From Pseudosporangium ferrugineum (lineage in GTDB: Bacteria; Actinomycetota; Actinomycetes; Mycobacteriales; Micromonosporaceae), in assembly GCF_003002065.1 (NCBI RefSeq), contig NZ_PVZG01000008.1:289348-353347 (forward strand): a stretch of 64,000 bases of DNA. Reading direction: 5' to 3'. This document shows positions 16,681 to 24,025 of the stretch, one piece after another (the stretch's first letter is position 1; every line of letters starts with the position of its first letter). The notes beneath the pieces are model-generated. The model worked only from the letters and a program-made list of their open reading frames with translations. It did not search any database and had not been told where the DNA came from. Position numbers and translations under genes: made by a program.

Positions 16681-17295
16681 TCAGCCCCCGGCCGGCGGGA
16701 CGAAGCAGCCCGCCACGTGGTCGTCGACCATCCCGGTGGCCTGCATGAGCGCGTACGCCGTCGTGGGGCCGACGAACTTGAAGCCCCGTTTCTTCAGCGC
16801 CTTGGCCATGGCCGTGGACTCCGGGGTGACCGCCGGCACGTCCGCACGGGTGGCCGGGCGCGGCCGGGCGGGTGGCGCGAAGGACCACAGCAGCTCCGAC
16901 AGCCCGTCCGGCAGGCCGGCGGCCACCCGGGCGTTGTGCAGGGCGGCGTCCACCTTCATGCGGTTGCGCACGATGCCGGGGTCGGCCATGAGCCGGTCGG
17001 CGTCCTTGGCGTCGAAGGCGGCCACCGCCTCGATGGAGAAGCCCGAGAACGCCTGCCGGAACGCGGGACGCTTGCGCAGGATCGTGATCCACGCCAGCCC
17101 GGACTGGAACGCCTCCAGGCACAGCCGCTCGAAGAGGGCGTCGTCGCCGTGGACCGGTCTGCCCCACTCAGTGTCGTGGTAGGCGACGTAGTCGGGCGTG
17201 CTGCCGCCCCAGAAGCAGCGGGCCCGCCCGTCCTCGCCGAGCACCAGGCCGTCGGCGAGCGCGGCCGCACCGAGCGGGGAGATGTCATCCGTCAT
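16681..17295 (-). CDS. tag: DNA-3-methyladenine glycosylase I
   Basis: This ~204-residue base-excision repair enzyme removes 3-methyladenine from DNA. Tag hallmarks are RCFWGG and YHDTEWGRPV at the N-terminus, LCLEAFQSGLAWITILRKR with the catalytic Glu, and FKFVGPTTAYALMQA. The zinc snap is completed by His and Cys in DDHVAGCF. ATG 17295 is preceded by TACGCT seven nucleotides upstream, fitting a leaderless transcript. It lies 37 bp downstream of the SRPBCC gene on the same strand. Confidence 0.94.
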   Translation of the reverse strand: MTDDISPLGAAALADGLVLGEDGRARCFWGGSTPDYVAYHDTEWGRPVHGDDALFERLCLEAFQSGLAWITILRKRPAFRQAFSGFSIEAVAAFDAKDADRLMADPGIVRNRMKVDAALHNARVAAGLPDGLSELLWSFAPPARPRPATRADVPAVTPESTAMAKALKKRGFKFVGPTTAYALMQATGMVDDHVAGCFVPPAGG

Positions 17296-17302
17296 GGCGA
17301 CG

Positions 17303-17308
17303 AGCGTA
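17303..17308 (-). promoter_or_regulatory. Leaderless -10 of tag
   Basis: On the minus strand TACGCT ends 7 nt before ATG 17295, giving tag its own leaderless promoter. Confidence 0.5.
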
Positions 17309-17332
17309 GGGAGACCCACCGACAAAAACGGG

Positions 17333-17830
17333 TCAGGACAGCCTGCCGTCCTCCACCAGCCGGCCGAACTTGCGCAGCGCGCCCTTGAGGCTGAGCTTCG
17401 AGCCGGGCCACAGCACGGGCCAGGCCAGCTTGCTGGCCGCGCCGCCGGGCAGGTGGAACCACTCGTGCATGACCACCTGCGTACGGTCACCGCCCATGGC
17501 CGTGCAGCGCATGGACCCCGGACCGCGCAGGACCTTGCCGCAGTGCACGACCTTCAGCTCGTACGGCGCGTCCACCCGGACCACCCGCATCTCGTCGCGC
17601 AGGGATGCCGGGCCCAGCGCGGTGACGGCCTCGATCAGGCTGCCCTCGCCGCCGTCGCCCTCGACCACGCGCACCCTGGTGAAGGGGATCCACTCACCCT
17701 GGCGCTCCCAGTTGAGGAAGGCGGCGAAGACGCGGGGTGCCGGCGCGTTGACGATGACGGTCGCGGTGACCTCCCCCGTGCCAGGCCTCGCGGCGTCGCC
17801 GAGCCCGCCGGCCGCGCCCGTTTCGCTCAT
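17333..17830 (-). CDS. SRPBCC (START-like) family protein
   Basis: This 165-residue protein has the helix-grip SRPBCC pattern: VTATVIVNAPAPRVFAAFLNWERQGEW, with the segment around WIPFTRVRVVEGDG, and a long C-terminal helix (KLSLKGALRKFGRLVED). Such proteins bind hydrophobic ligands in a deep pocket; the ligand is not predictable. Its ATG overlaps the stop of the upstream DivIVA-domain gene (ATGA), so the two are translationally coupled. Confidence 0.82.
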   Translation of the reverse strand: MSETGAAGGLGDAARPGTGEVTATVIVNAPAPRVFAAFLNWERQGEWIPFTRVRVVEGDGGEGSLIEAVTALGPASLRDEMRVVRVDAPYELKVVHCGKVLRGPGSMRCTAMGGDRTQVVMHEWFHLPGGAASKLAWPVLWPGSKLSLKGALRKFGRLVEDGRLS

Positions 17831-18525
17831 CGGCGCTCCGCCGGCTCTTCGTCGGTCCGCTTCACGGATTCACCCTCCCGGTCGTTCTTCCGGTCACCGT
17901 TCCGGTCGACGCCGGCCGCCGCGGCGCCGCCTCCCGGCGAATCGGAGGCGGCCTTGACCGGCTCTGAGGCGGCCTTGACCGGCTCGGCGGCAGCCTTGAC
18001 CGGCCCGGAGGCGCCCGCCGAAGCGGGCTTCGCGGAGGCGGCCTCAACAGGCTCGGCGGCGGCCTCAGCGGGCTCGGTGGCGGCCTTGACCGGCTTGGAG
18101 GGGCCCGGCGCGAGCGTGGCGCCTGCCTCGGCCGCGACTTCCGCCGGAACCGGGGGCGGAGGCGGCGCGACAGCCGCCTCCCGGGCCCGCCGCAGCACGT
18201 CGGCGTCCGCCGTACGGCCCTCGCGCAGCGCGGTGACCTCCGCCTCCAGCACGCCGATCAGCTCGGTCTTGTAGCCGATGTCGTAGGCGGCACGCTGCAG
18301 CGCCTGGTCGACCTGGGCCATCCGGTAGCCGCGGAACGCCGTGTCGAAGCGGGTCCGGAAGAGATCCTCCTCACCCAGCGGCCGGTCCGTCGGCAGCGGG
18401 AGCGCCCTGCCGTCGGGTTCGACCGGCGTCAATCCGGAGTCGCCGCCGCTCACCATGACGGTCACGCCGAAGACGATCGCCGCGACCACGAGTGCCACCA
18501 CGACAAAGAGGAGAAGCTGACCCAT
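17827..18525 (-). CDS. DivIVA-domain membrane protein with Pro/Ala-rich tail
   Basis: The ~232-residue protein starts with a membrane helix (LLLFVVVALVVAAIVFGVTV). A DivIVA-type segment follows (FRTRFDTAFRGYRMAQVDQA, then a coiled coil to ~residue 125). The rest is low complexity, made of repeated EPVKAA-type units. DivIVA-domain proteins mark curved membrane and poles and organise apical growth; this small anchored form may be an accessory. The start is ATG 18525 with only weak upstream pairing. It is coupled to the SRPBCC gene. Confidence 0.82.
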   Translation of the reverse strand: MGQLLLFVVVALVVAAIVFGVTVMVSGGDSGLTPVEPDGRALPLPTDRPLGEEDLFRTRFDTAFRGYRMAQVDQALQRAAYDIGYKTELIGVLEAEVTALREGRTADADVLRRAREAAVAPPPPPVPAEVAAEAGATLAPGPSKPVKAATEPAEAAAEPVEAASAKPASAGASGPVKAAAEPVKAASEPVKAASDSPGGGAAAAGVDRNGDRKNDREGESVKRTDEEPAERR

Positions 18526-18587
18526 GGGCACGATCGTGGCACGAGCGCTGCGGCGTGGCGAGCCCGCCACCCCGCCTCCGGAGCGGG

Positions 18588-18965
18588 TCAGGTCCAGGTG
18601 AGGATCTTCTTGCGCCAGGCGTACAGGATCCCGAGCGCGAGGACCGCCACGAAGATGCCCATCTCCGCCACGGTCACGACGCCGAAGCCGGGCCGGTCGA
18701 AGATCACCGCCCAGGGGAAGAGGAAGACCGCCTCGACGGCGAAGAGAACGTAGAGGTAGGCGTACACGTAATAGCGGATCTGGGCCTGGGCCCAATCGCC
18801 GCCGACCGGGTCGATGCCGCTCTCGTAGGCGATCCGCTTGCCCGGGGGCTCGGCCGGGTGCGCGGGGCTGAGCAGCTTGTTCGCCCCGAACGCACCGACG
18901 AAGACGAGGACGCCGGCCGCCAGCACCAGGCCCAGCGTGGCGTACGTACCCAGATACCCGTCCAC
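18588..18965 (-). CDS. nuoA: NADH-quinone oxidoreductase subunit A (solitary)
   Basis: The ~125-residue protein has three membrane helices and the NuoA signature: AYESGIDPVGGDWAQAQIRY, then YLYVLFAVEAVFLFPW. NuoA is a small membrane subunit of complex I near the quinone site. No other nuo gene is nearby, so it is an orphan copy. It neighbours korAB, as I recall for the second, partial nuo cluster of Streptomyces. GTG 18965 is chosen because TAGGCT lies 7 nt upstream (leaderless); a TTG at 19013 would add 16 unlikely residues. Confidence 0.9.
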   Translation of the reverse strand: MDGYLGTYATLGLVLAAGVLVFVGAFGANKLLSPAHPAEPPGKRIAYESGIDPVGGDWAQAQIRYYVYAYLYVLFAVEAVFLFPWAVIFDRPGFGVVTVAEMGIFVAVLALGILYAWRKKILTWT

Positions 18966-18972
18966 GGGCGTC

Positions 18973-18978
18973 AGCCTA
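18973..18978 (-). promoter_or_regulatory. Leaderless -10 of nuoA
   Basis: On the minus strand TAGGCT ends 7 nt before GTG 18965, which supports this start over the upstream TTG. Confidence 0.5.
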
Positions 18979-19058
18979 GCGAACCACCCAGTGAACTTGA
19001 TTGGCTCAGGCAAGCCTTGCCTGGCTACTGTGGTCGTCGGTCCGTCATCGGACAGGAA

Positions 19059-19080
19059 CCCTTACCGGCAGCGGTAAGGG
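19059..19080. promoter_or_regulatory. Inverted repeat between nuoA and korA
   Basis: CCCTTACC (19059-19066) and GGTAAGGG (19073-19080) form a perfect 8-bp inverted repeat. It lies about 12 bp before a TAGGCT -10-like hexamer (~19091) that could drive korA. It is a candidate operator in the divergent nuoA/korA region. Confidence 0.45.
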
Positions 19081-19165
19081 GTGCCGACGTAGGCTGGAAG
19101 TGACTATTGCGGGCCGGCTCATCGACGTGCGTACCCGCCGGCCGGCTGCCTCAGGAGGTTGGAAA

Positions 19166-21019
19166 GTGGCCGCTCTCGCGAAGCGTGTCGAGCAGCTCGA
19201 TCGCGTGGTCATCCGGTTCGCCGGTGACTCCGGTGACGGCATGCAGCTCACCGGCGATCGGTTCACCTCGGAGACCGCCCAGCTCGGCAACGACATCTCG
19301 ACGCTGCCGAACTTCCCGGCGGAGATCCGCGCGCCCGCGGGCACCCTGCCCGGCGTGTCGAGCTTCCAGGTGCACTTCGCCGACTACGACATCCTCACCC
19401 CGGGCGATGCCCCGAACGTGCTGGTGGCGATGAACCCGGCCGCGCTGAAGGCCAACCTCGTCGATCTGCCGGCGGGCGCCGACATCATCGTCAACACCGA
19501 CGAGTTCTCCAAGCGCAACCTCGCCAAGGTCGGCTATGCGGTGAGCCCGCTCGAGGACGGCTCGCTGTCCGAGTGGTCGGTGCACCCGGTCGCGCTGACC
19601 TCGATGACGGTGGCGGCGCTCGCGGGTTCCGGCGTACCGAAGAAGGACGCCGAGCGGGCCAAGAACATGTTCGCCCTCGGCCTGCTGAGCTGGATGTATT
19701 CGCGGCCGTTCGAGTCGACGCTGCGCTTCCTCGAACGCAAGTTCGCGAAGCGGCCCGAGCTGGTGGCGGCCAACAAGGCCGCCTTCCAGGCGGGGTGGAA
19801 CTTCGGCGAGACGACCGAGACCTTCTCCGTCCGGTACGAGGTGAAGCCGGCGAAGATGGCCGCGGGCACCTACCGGAACATCACCGGCAACGCCGCGCTG
19901 GCCCTCGGGCTGGTGGCCGCCGGTGTGCGCGCGAAGCTGCCGGTGTTCCTGGGCGCCTATCCGATCACCCCCGCCTCGGACATCCTGCACGAGCTGAGCA
20001 AGCACAAGCGGTTCGGCATCACCACCATGCAGGCCGAGGACGAGATCGCCGCCATCGGTGCCGCCCTCGGCGCCTCGTACGGCGGCGCGCTCGGCGTCAC
20101 CACCACCTCGGGACCGGGCGTGGCCCTCAAGGGCGAGACCATCTCCCTGGCCATCGCGCTGGAGCTGCCGCTGGTCATCGTCGACGTGCAGCGGGCCGGG
20201 CCGTCGACGGGCATGCCGACCAAGACCGAGCAGGCCGACCTCAACATGGCCCTGTACGGCCGCCACGGCGAGGCGCCGCTGGCCGTGATCGCGCCGAAGT
20301 CGCCGTCGGACTGCTTCCACGCCGCGATCGAGGCGGCGCGGATCGCGCTGACCTACCGCACGCCGGTGATCCTGCTCTCGGACAACTACGTGGCCAACGG
20401 CTCCGAGCCGTGGCTGCTGCCCGAGGTCTCGGAGCTGCCGGATCTACAGGTCAGCTTCGCCGCCGAGCCGAACGGCGAGGACGGGCGCTTCCTGCCGTAC
20501 CTGCGGGATCCGCAGACGATGGCCCGGCCGTGGGCGATCCCCGGCACGCCCGGCCTCGAGCACCGGATCGGCGGCCTGGAGAAGGCCGACAAGACCGGCG
20601 ACATCTCGTACGACCCGGCCAACCACGAGTTCATGGTCCGCACCCGGGCGGCGCGGATCGAGCAGATCCCCGTTCCCGACGTCGAGGTCGAGGACCCGGA
20701 CGAGAACGCGCGCGTGCTCGTGCTCGGATGGGGCTCGACGTACGGGCCGATCGGTGCCGCCTGCCGGGCCCTGCGCCAGCGCGGCCTGCCGATCGCCCAG
20801 GCGCACCTGCGGCACCTGGCGCCGCTGCCGGCCAATCTCGGTGAGGTGCTCAAGGCGTACGACAAGGTGATCGTGCCGGAGATGAACCTGGGCCAGCTGG
20901 CCCACGTGATCCGCGCGAAGTACCTGGTCGACGCCGTTCCCTTCAACCAGGTCAGCGGCCTGCCGTTCACGGCCGCCACGCTGGAGAACATGCTCGAGGA
21001 CGTGGTCAAGAATGGCTAG
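19166..21019 (+). CDS. korA: 2-oxoacid:ferredoxin oxidoreductase, fused gamma-alpha subunit
   Basis: The ~617-residue protein fuses the gamma domain (RVVIRFAGDSGDGMQLTGDR, residues ~8-190) to the alpha domain (GNAALALGLVAAGVRAKLPV and AYPITPASDILHEL, from ~230). The pattern is that of actinobacterial KorA, which with KorB oxidatively decarboxylates 2-oxoglutarate, using CoA and ferredoxin. GTG 19166 is preceded by GGAGG with 7-nt spacing. The stop overlaps korB by 8 nt. A neighbouring orphan nuoA hints at a route from reduced ferredoxin to quinone (inference). Confidence 0.95.
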   Translation: MAALAKRVEQLDRVVIRFAGDSGDGMQLTGDRFTSETAQLGNDISTLPNFPAEIRAPAGTLPGVSSFQVHFADYDILTPGDAPNVLVAMNPAALKANLVDLPAGADIIVNTDEFSKRNLAKVGYAVSPLEDGSLSEWSVHPVALTSMTVAALAGSGVPKKDAERAKNMFALGLLSWMYSRPFESTLRFLERKFAKRPELVAANKAAFQAGWNFGETTETFSVRYEVKPAKMAAGTYRNITGNAALALGLVAAGVRAKLPVFLGAYPITPASDILHELSKHKRFGITTMQAEDEIAAIGAALGASYGGALGVTTTSGPGVALKGETISLAIALELPLVIVDVQRAGPSTGMPTKTEQADLNMALYGRHGEAPLAVIAPKSPSDCFHAAIEAARIALTYRTPVILLSDNYVANGSEPWLLPEVSELPDLQVSFAAEPNGEDGRFLPYLRDPQTMARPWAIPGTPGLEHRIGGLEKADKTGDISYDPANHEFMVRTRAARIEQIPVPDVEVEDPDENARVLVLGWGSTYGPIGAACRALRQRGLPIAQAHLRHLAPLPANLGEVLKAYDKVIVPEMNLGQLAHVIRAKYLVDAVPFNQVSGLPFTAATLENMLEDVVKNG

Positions 21020-22043
21020 CCCGACTATTCCGCTGACACCGGTCAACCTGACCGCCAAGGACTTCAAGTCGGACCAGGAGGTCCGCTGGTGCCCGGGCTG
21101 CGGCGACTACGCGATCCTCGCGGCCGTGCAGGGCTTCATGCCCGAGCTCGGCATCCCGCGCGAGAACATCGTGTTCGTCTCCGGCATCGGGTGCTCGTCG
21201 CGCTTCCCGTACTACATGAACACGTACGGTATGCACTCGATCCACGGCCGCGCCCCGGCGATCGCGACCGGCCTGTCCGCGTCCCGTCCCGACCTCTCGG
21301 TGTGGGTCGTCACGGGTGACGGCGACGCGCTCTCGATCGGCGGCAACCACCTGATCCACGCGCTGCGCCGCAACGTCAACCTCAAGATCCTGCTCTTCAA
21401 CAACCGGATCTACGGGCTGACCAAGGGCCAGTACAGCCCGACCTCCGAGCTCGGCAAGATCACCAAGTCGACCCCGGTGGGCTCGAACGACGCCCCGTTC
21501 AACCCGCTGTCGCTGGCGCTGGGCGCCGAGGCCACCTTCGTGGCGCGGACCATCGACTCGGACCGCAAGCACCTCCAGTCGGTGCTGCGCGCCGCGGCGG
21601 AGCACGAGGGCTCGGCGTTCGTGGAGATCTACCAGAACTGCAACATCTTCAACGACGGCGCCTTCGAGCTGATCAAGGACGCGTCCACCCGCGACGAGCA
21701 CCTCATCCGCCTGGAGCAGGGCCAGCCGATCACCTTCGGTACGGACAACCGCTTCTCCGTCGTGCACCCCGAGGGCAGCTTCGGCCTTCAGGTGCAGGAG
21801 GGCGGCACCCCGCTGGTGCACGACGCGACCGTCGACGACCCGGCGTACGCCTTCGCCCTGTCCCGTCTCTCGGGGTCGGACCTCAACACGACGCCGATCG
21901 GGGTCTTCCGCAACGTCCGGCGGCCGTCCTACGACGAGCTGGTGCAGAAGCAGCTGCAGGACGCCCGGGCCCAGTCCACCGGCACTCCGGAGGAGATGCT
22001 CGGCGACCTGCTCAGCGCCGGGGACACCTGGACGATCATGTAA
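21012..22043 (+). CDS. korB: 2-oxoacid:ferredoxin oxidoreductase, beta subunit
   Basis: The 343-residue subunit binds thiamine pyrophosphate. It has RWCPGCGDYAILAAV, GIGCSSRFPYYMNT and the TPP/Mg motif GDGDALSIGGNHLIHALRRN with a following NNRIYGLTKGQ. The Cys residues of WCPGCG, with a further Cys near NCNIF, are suitable for a [4Fe-4S] cluster. It overlaps korA by 8 nt, which is typical of coupled subunits. Its last 8 nt overlap the stop region of the convergent K+ channel gene, leaving no room for a terminator between them. Confidence 0.95.
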   Translation: MASPTIPLTPVNLTAKDFKSDQEVRWCPGCGDYAILAAVQGFMPELGIPRENIVFVSGIGCSSRFPYYMNTYGMHSIHGRAPAIATGLSASRPDLSVWVVTGDGDALSIGGNHLIHALRRNVNLKILLFNNRIYGLTKGQYSPTSELGKITKSTPVGSNDAPFNPLSLALGAEATFVARTIDSDRKHLQSVLRAAAEHEGSAFVEIYQNCNIFNDGAFELIKDASTRDEHLIRLEQGQPITFGTDNRFSVVHPEGSFGLQVQEGGTPLVHDATVDDPAYAFALSRLSGSDLNTTPIGVFRNVRRPSYDELVQKQLQDARAQSTGTPEEMLGDLLSAGDTWTIM

Positions 22044-23046
22044 CGGGGAGGCTCTTCTCCTCGTCGCGGATGTAGATGAGCATGTCGCCGGTCTCGATCG
22101 TCTCGGCATGCTCCCCGCCCAGCGCGACCACCTTGCCGCGCCGGATCAGGGCCACCACCAGCGTCTGGAGCTCGCGCGGGTTGCTGCCGACCTCGCTGCG
22201 TTCGGCCGAGCGCATCGCCAGCGCCATGCCCTGCCCCGGCGTGAGCAGGTCCTCGACCACGTCGATGAGCGGGGGCGTGGTGGTGGTCAGGCCGAGCAGC
22301 CGGCCCGCGGTCGACGAGGACACGATGACGTGGTGGGCGCCGCTCTGCTTCAGCAGGGCGGCGTTCTCCTGTTCCCGGACCGCCGCGATGATGCGCACCT
22401 GGCCGGCGGTCAACTGCCGCACGGTCAGGGTGATGAGCACCGACGCCTCATCGCTGTCGGTGGCGATGATGACGGCCTTGCAGTTCTTGACGTCGGCTTC
22501 CAGCAGGACGGACGAACGGGTGGCGTTGCCCTCGATCGTGACCAGCCCGTTGGCCGTGGCCTGCCGGAGCGCGATCTCGCGGTTCTCCACGACGATGATG
22601 CGCGACTTGTCGTAGCCGGTCTCGAGCAGGGCGCTGATCGCCGCGCGGCCCTTGGTGCCGTAGCCGCAGACGATGATGTGGTCTTTCAACTTTCGCCTCC
22701 ACCGGTTCACCCGCAGGCTGTTCCGGTACTGGTCGGTCAGCACCTCGAGGGTCGTGCCGACCAGGATGATCAGGAAGAGCACGCGCGCCGGCGTGATGAA
22801 CACGATGTTGACCAGGCGGGCCTGCGAGGTCACCGGGGTGATGTCGCCGTAGCCGGTGGTCGAGAGCGACACGACCGCGTAGTAGAAGCAGTCGAGCAGG
22901 GTGAGGCCGTCCTCGTTGAGGTCCCGGTAGCCGTCCCGGTCGGCGTAGATCACCGACACGGTGAGCAGCACGAGGACCACCGCGGCGACGACCCGCACGG
23001 CGAGCGCCCGCAGCGGCCCCTGCCGGACCAGCGGTAGATGGATCAC
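22036..23046 (-). CDS. Potassium channel with RCK (TrkA-N/TrkA-C) domains
   Basis: The 336-residue protein has two membrane helices around a pore loop with the selectivity filter STTGYGDITP. A cytoplasmic RCK domain follows, with an NAD-type Rossmann motif (IIVCGYGTKGRAAISAL) and a C-terminal TrkA-C-like domain ending in ETGDMLIYIRDEE. It resembles MthK-type gated K+ channels. The GTG start lacks a strong ribosome binding site. The 3' end overlaps korB on the other strand. Confidence 0.9.
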   Translation of the reverse strand: MIHLPLVRQGPLRALAVRVVAAVVLVLLTVSVIYADRDGYRDLNEDGLTLLDCFYYAVVSLSTTGYGDITPVTSQARLVNIVFITPARVLFLIILVGTTLEVLTDQYRNSLRVNRWRRKLKDHIIVCGYGTKGRAAISALLETGYDKSRIIVVENREIALRQATANGLVTIEGNATRSSVLLEADVKNCKAVIIATDSDEASVLITLTVRQLTAGQVRIIAAVREQENAALLKQSGAHHVIVSSSTAGRLLGLTTTTPPLIDVVEDLLTPGQGMALAMRSAERSEVGSNPRELQTLVVALIRRGKVVALGGEHAETIETGDMLIYIRDEEKSLPVT

Positions 23047-23180
23047 TGAACGTCCGCCTGCACGTTCACACCATAGCGGCCTGATCCCACGCCATTTTCC
23101 AGGACATCACGGGAAGGCCCGGCCGCGGAATACCCACGGGTAAGTTGAGGCGTCGTTAAGGAAAACTCCATTGATCCGCT

Positions 23181-23236
23181 TGTATGAATACATCTGTCGA
23201 TTCAAGACTGACGCGCAGCGGCCCCCACGAGGGGCC
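23181..23236 (+). promoter_or_regulatory. Palindrome and leader hairpin before phospholipase gene
   Basis: TGTATGAATACA (23181-23192) is a short AT-rich palindrome in otherwise GC-rich DNA. GGCCCC/GGGGCC arms (23220-23225 and 23231-23236) form a hairpin ~19 nt before the phospholipase start codon, just upstream of GGAGG. They may be an operator and a leader structure, respectively. Confidence 0.4.
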
Positions 23237-23254
23237 CCACCGCTGGAGGTCTCG

Positions 23255-23755
23255 ATGCACCGGATGCTCCGCCGTACCCTCGTCGTCCTCACCGCCACCG
23301 CCGCCCTGCTCGCACCCCCGGTCGCCGCCAACGCCGCGGCGACCAAGGCCGAGGTCCTGTCGAGCTGGACGCAGACCACCGTGGCCAGCACGAACGCCTG
23401 GAACACGGCCCGCCTCGACCGCGAACCCTGGGCTTCGTACGACTTCGACTGGTCGACCGACTACTGCTCGTCGAGCCCGGACAACCCGCTCGGCTTCGAC
23501 TTCACCCTGTCCTGCTGGCACCACGACTTCGGCTACCGCAACTACAAGGACCTGGGCACCTTCTCGGCGAACAAGTCCCGGCTCGACTCCATGTTCTACG
23601 CGGACCTCAAGCGCAAGTGCGCGACGTACAGCACGATCACGCAGCCGGCCTGCTACAGCCTCGCGTGGACGTACTACCAGGCGGTAAGCATCTTCGGGTC
23701 GCTGGAGGCGGTGAACCCGTCGGACGTGGGCCGGGCGGGCACGCTCCTGCCCTAG
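23255..23755 (+). CDS. Secreted prokaryotic phospholipase A2
   Basis: The ~166-residue precursor has a signal peptide (MLRRTLVVLTATAALLAPPV, probable cleavage after ANAAA). The small PLA2 domain carries the catalytic His-Asp pair in SCWHHDFGYRNY and an upstream calcium-loop-like YDFDWSTDYCSSSPDNP. Four Cys residues could form two disulfides, as in the Streptomyces violaceoruber enzyme. It hydrolyses the sn-2 ester of phospholipids outside the cell. ATG 23255 follows GGAGG by 5 nt. Confidence 0.93.
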   Translation: MHRMLRRTLVVLTATAALLAPPVAANAAATKAEVLSSWTQTTVASTNAWNTARLDREPWASYDFDWSTDYCSSSPDNPLGFDFTLSCWHHDFGYRNYKDLGTFSANKSRLDSMFYADLKRKCATYSTITQPACYSLAWTYYQAVSIFGSLEAVNPSDVGRAGTLLP

Positions 23756-23784
23756 ACCGGACCTCGCTGGTCCCGGCGCCCTGC

Positions 23785-23915
23785 CGGGACCAACTCCGTG
23801 CTCGGGACCAGCTCCGTGCTCGGGTTCCAGCTCCATGCTCGGGTTCCAGCTCCATGCTCGGGTTCCAGCTCCATGCTCGGGTTCCAGCTCCATGCTCGGG
23901 TTCCAGCTCCATGCT
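23785..23915. repeat. 18-19 bp minisatellite, seven units
   Basis: Two 18-bp units (23785 and 23803) are followed by five identical 19-bp units of CGGGTTCCAGCTCCATGCT from 23821 to 23915. Imperfect GGGGCCAGCGCCGCG repeats follow to about 23995. The array fills the gap between the convergent phospholipase and cyclase/ATPase genes. The identity of the five units indicates recent expansion. Confidence 0.9.
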
Positions 23916-24025
23916 CGGGGCCGGCGCCGCGCCCGGGGCCAGCGCCGCGCCGCGCCGCGCCCGGGGCCAGCGTCAAGCCGCGCCACGCCCGGGGCCGGGG
24001 GTCGGGCGCCGGCGTCGCGCCGGTC

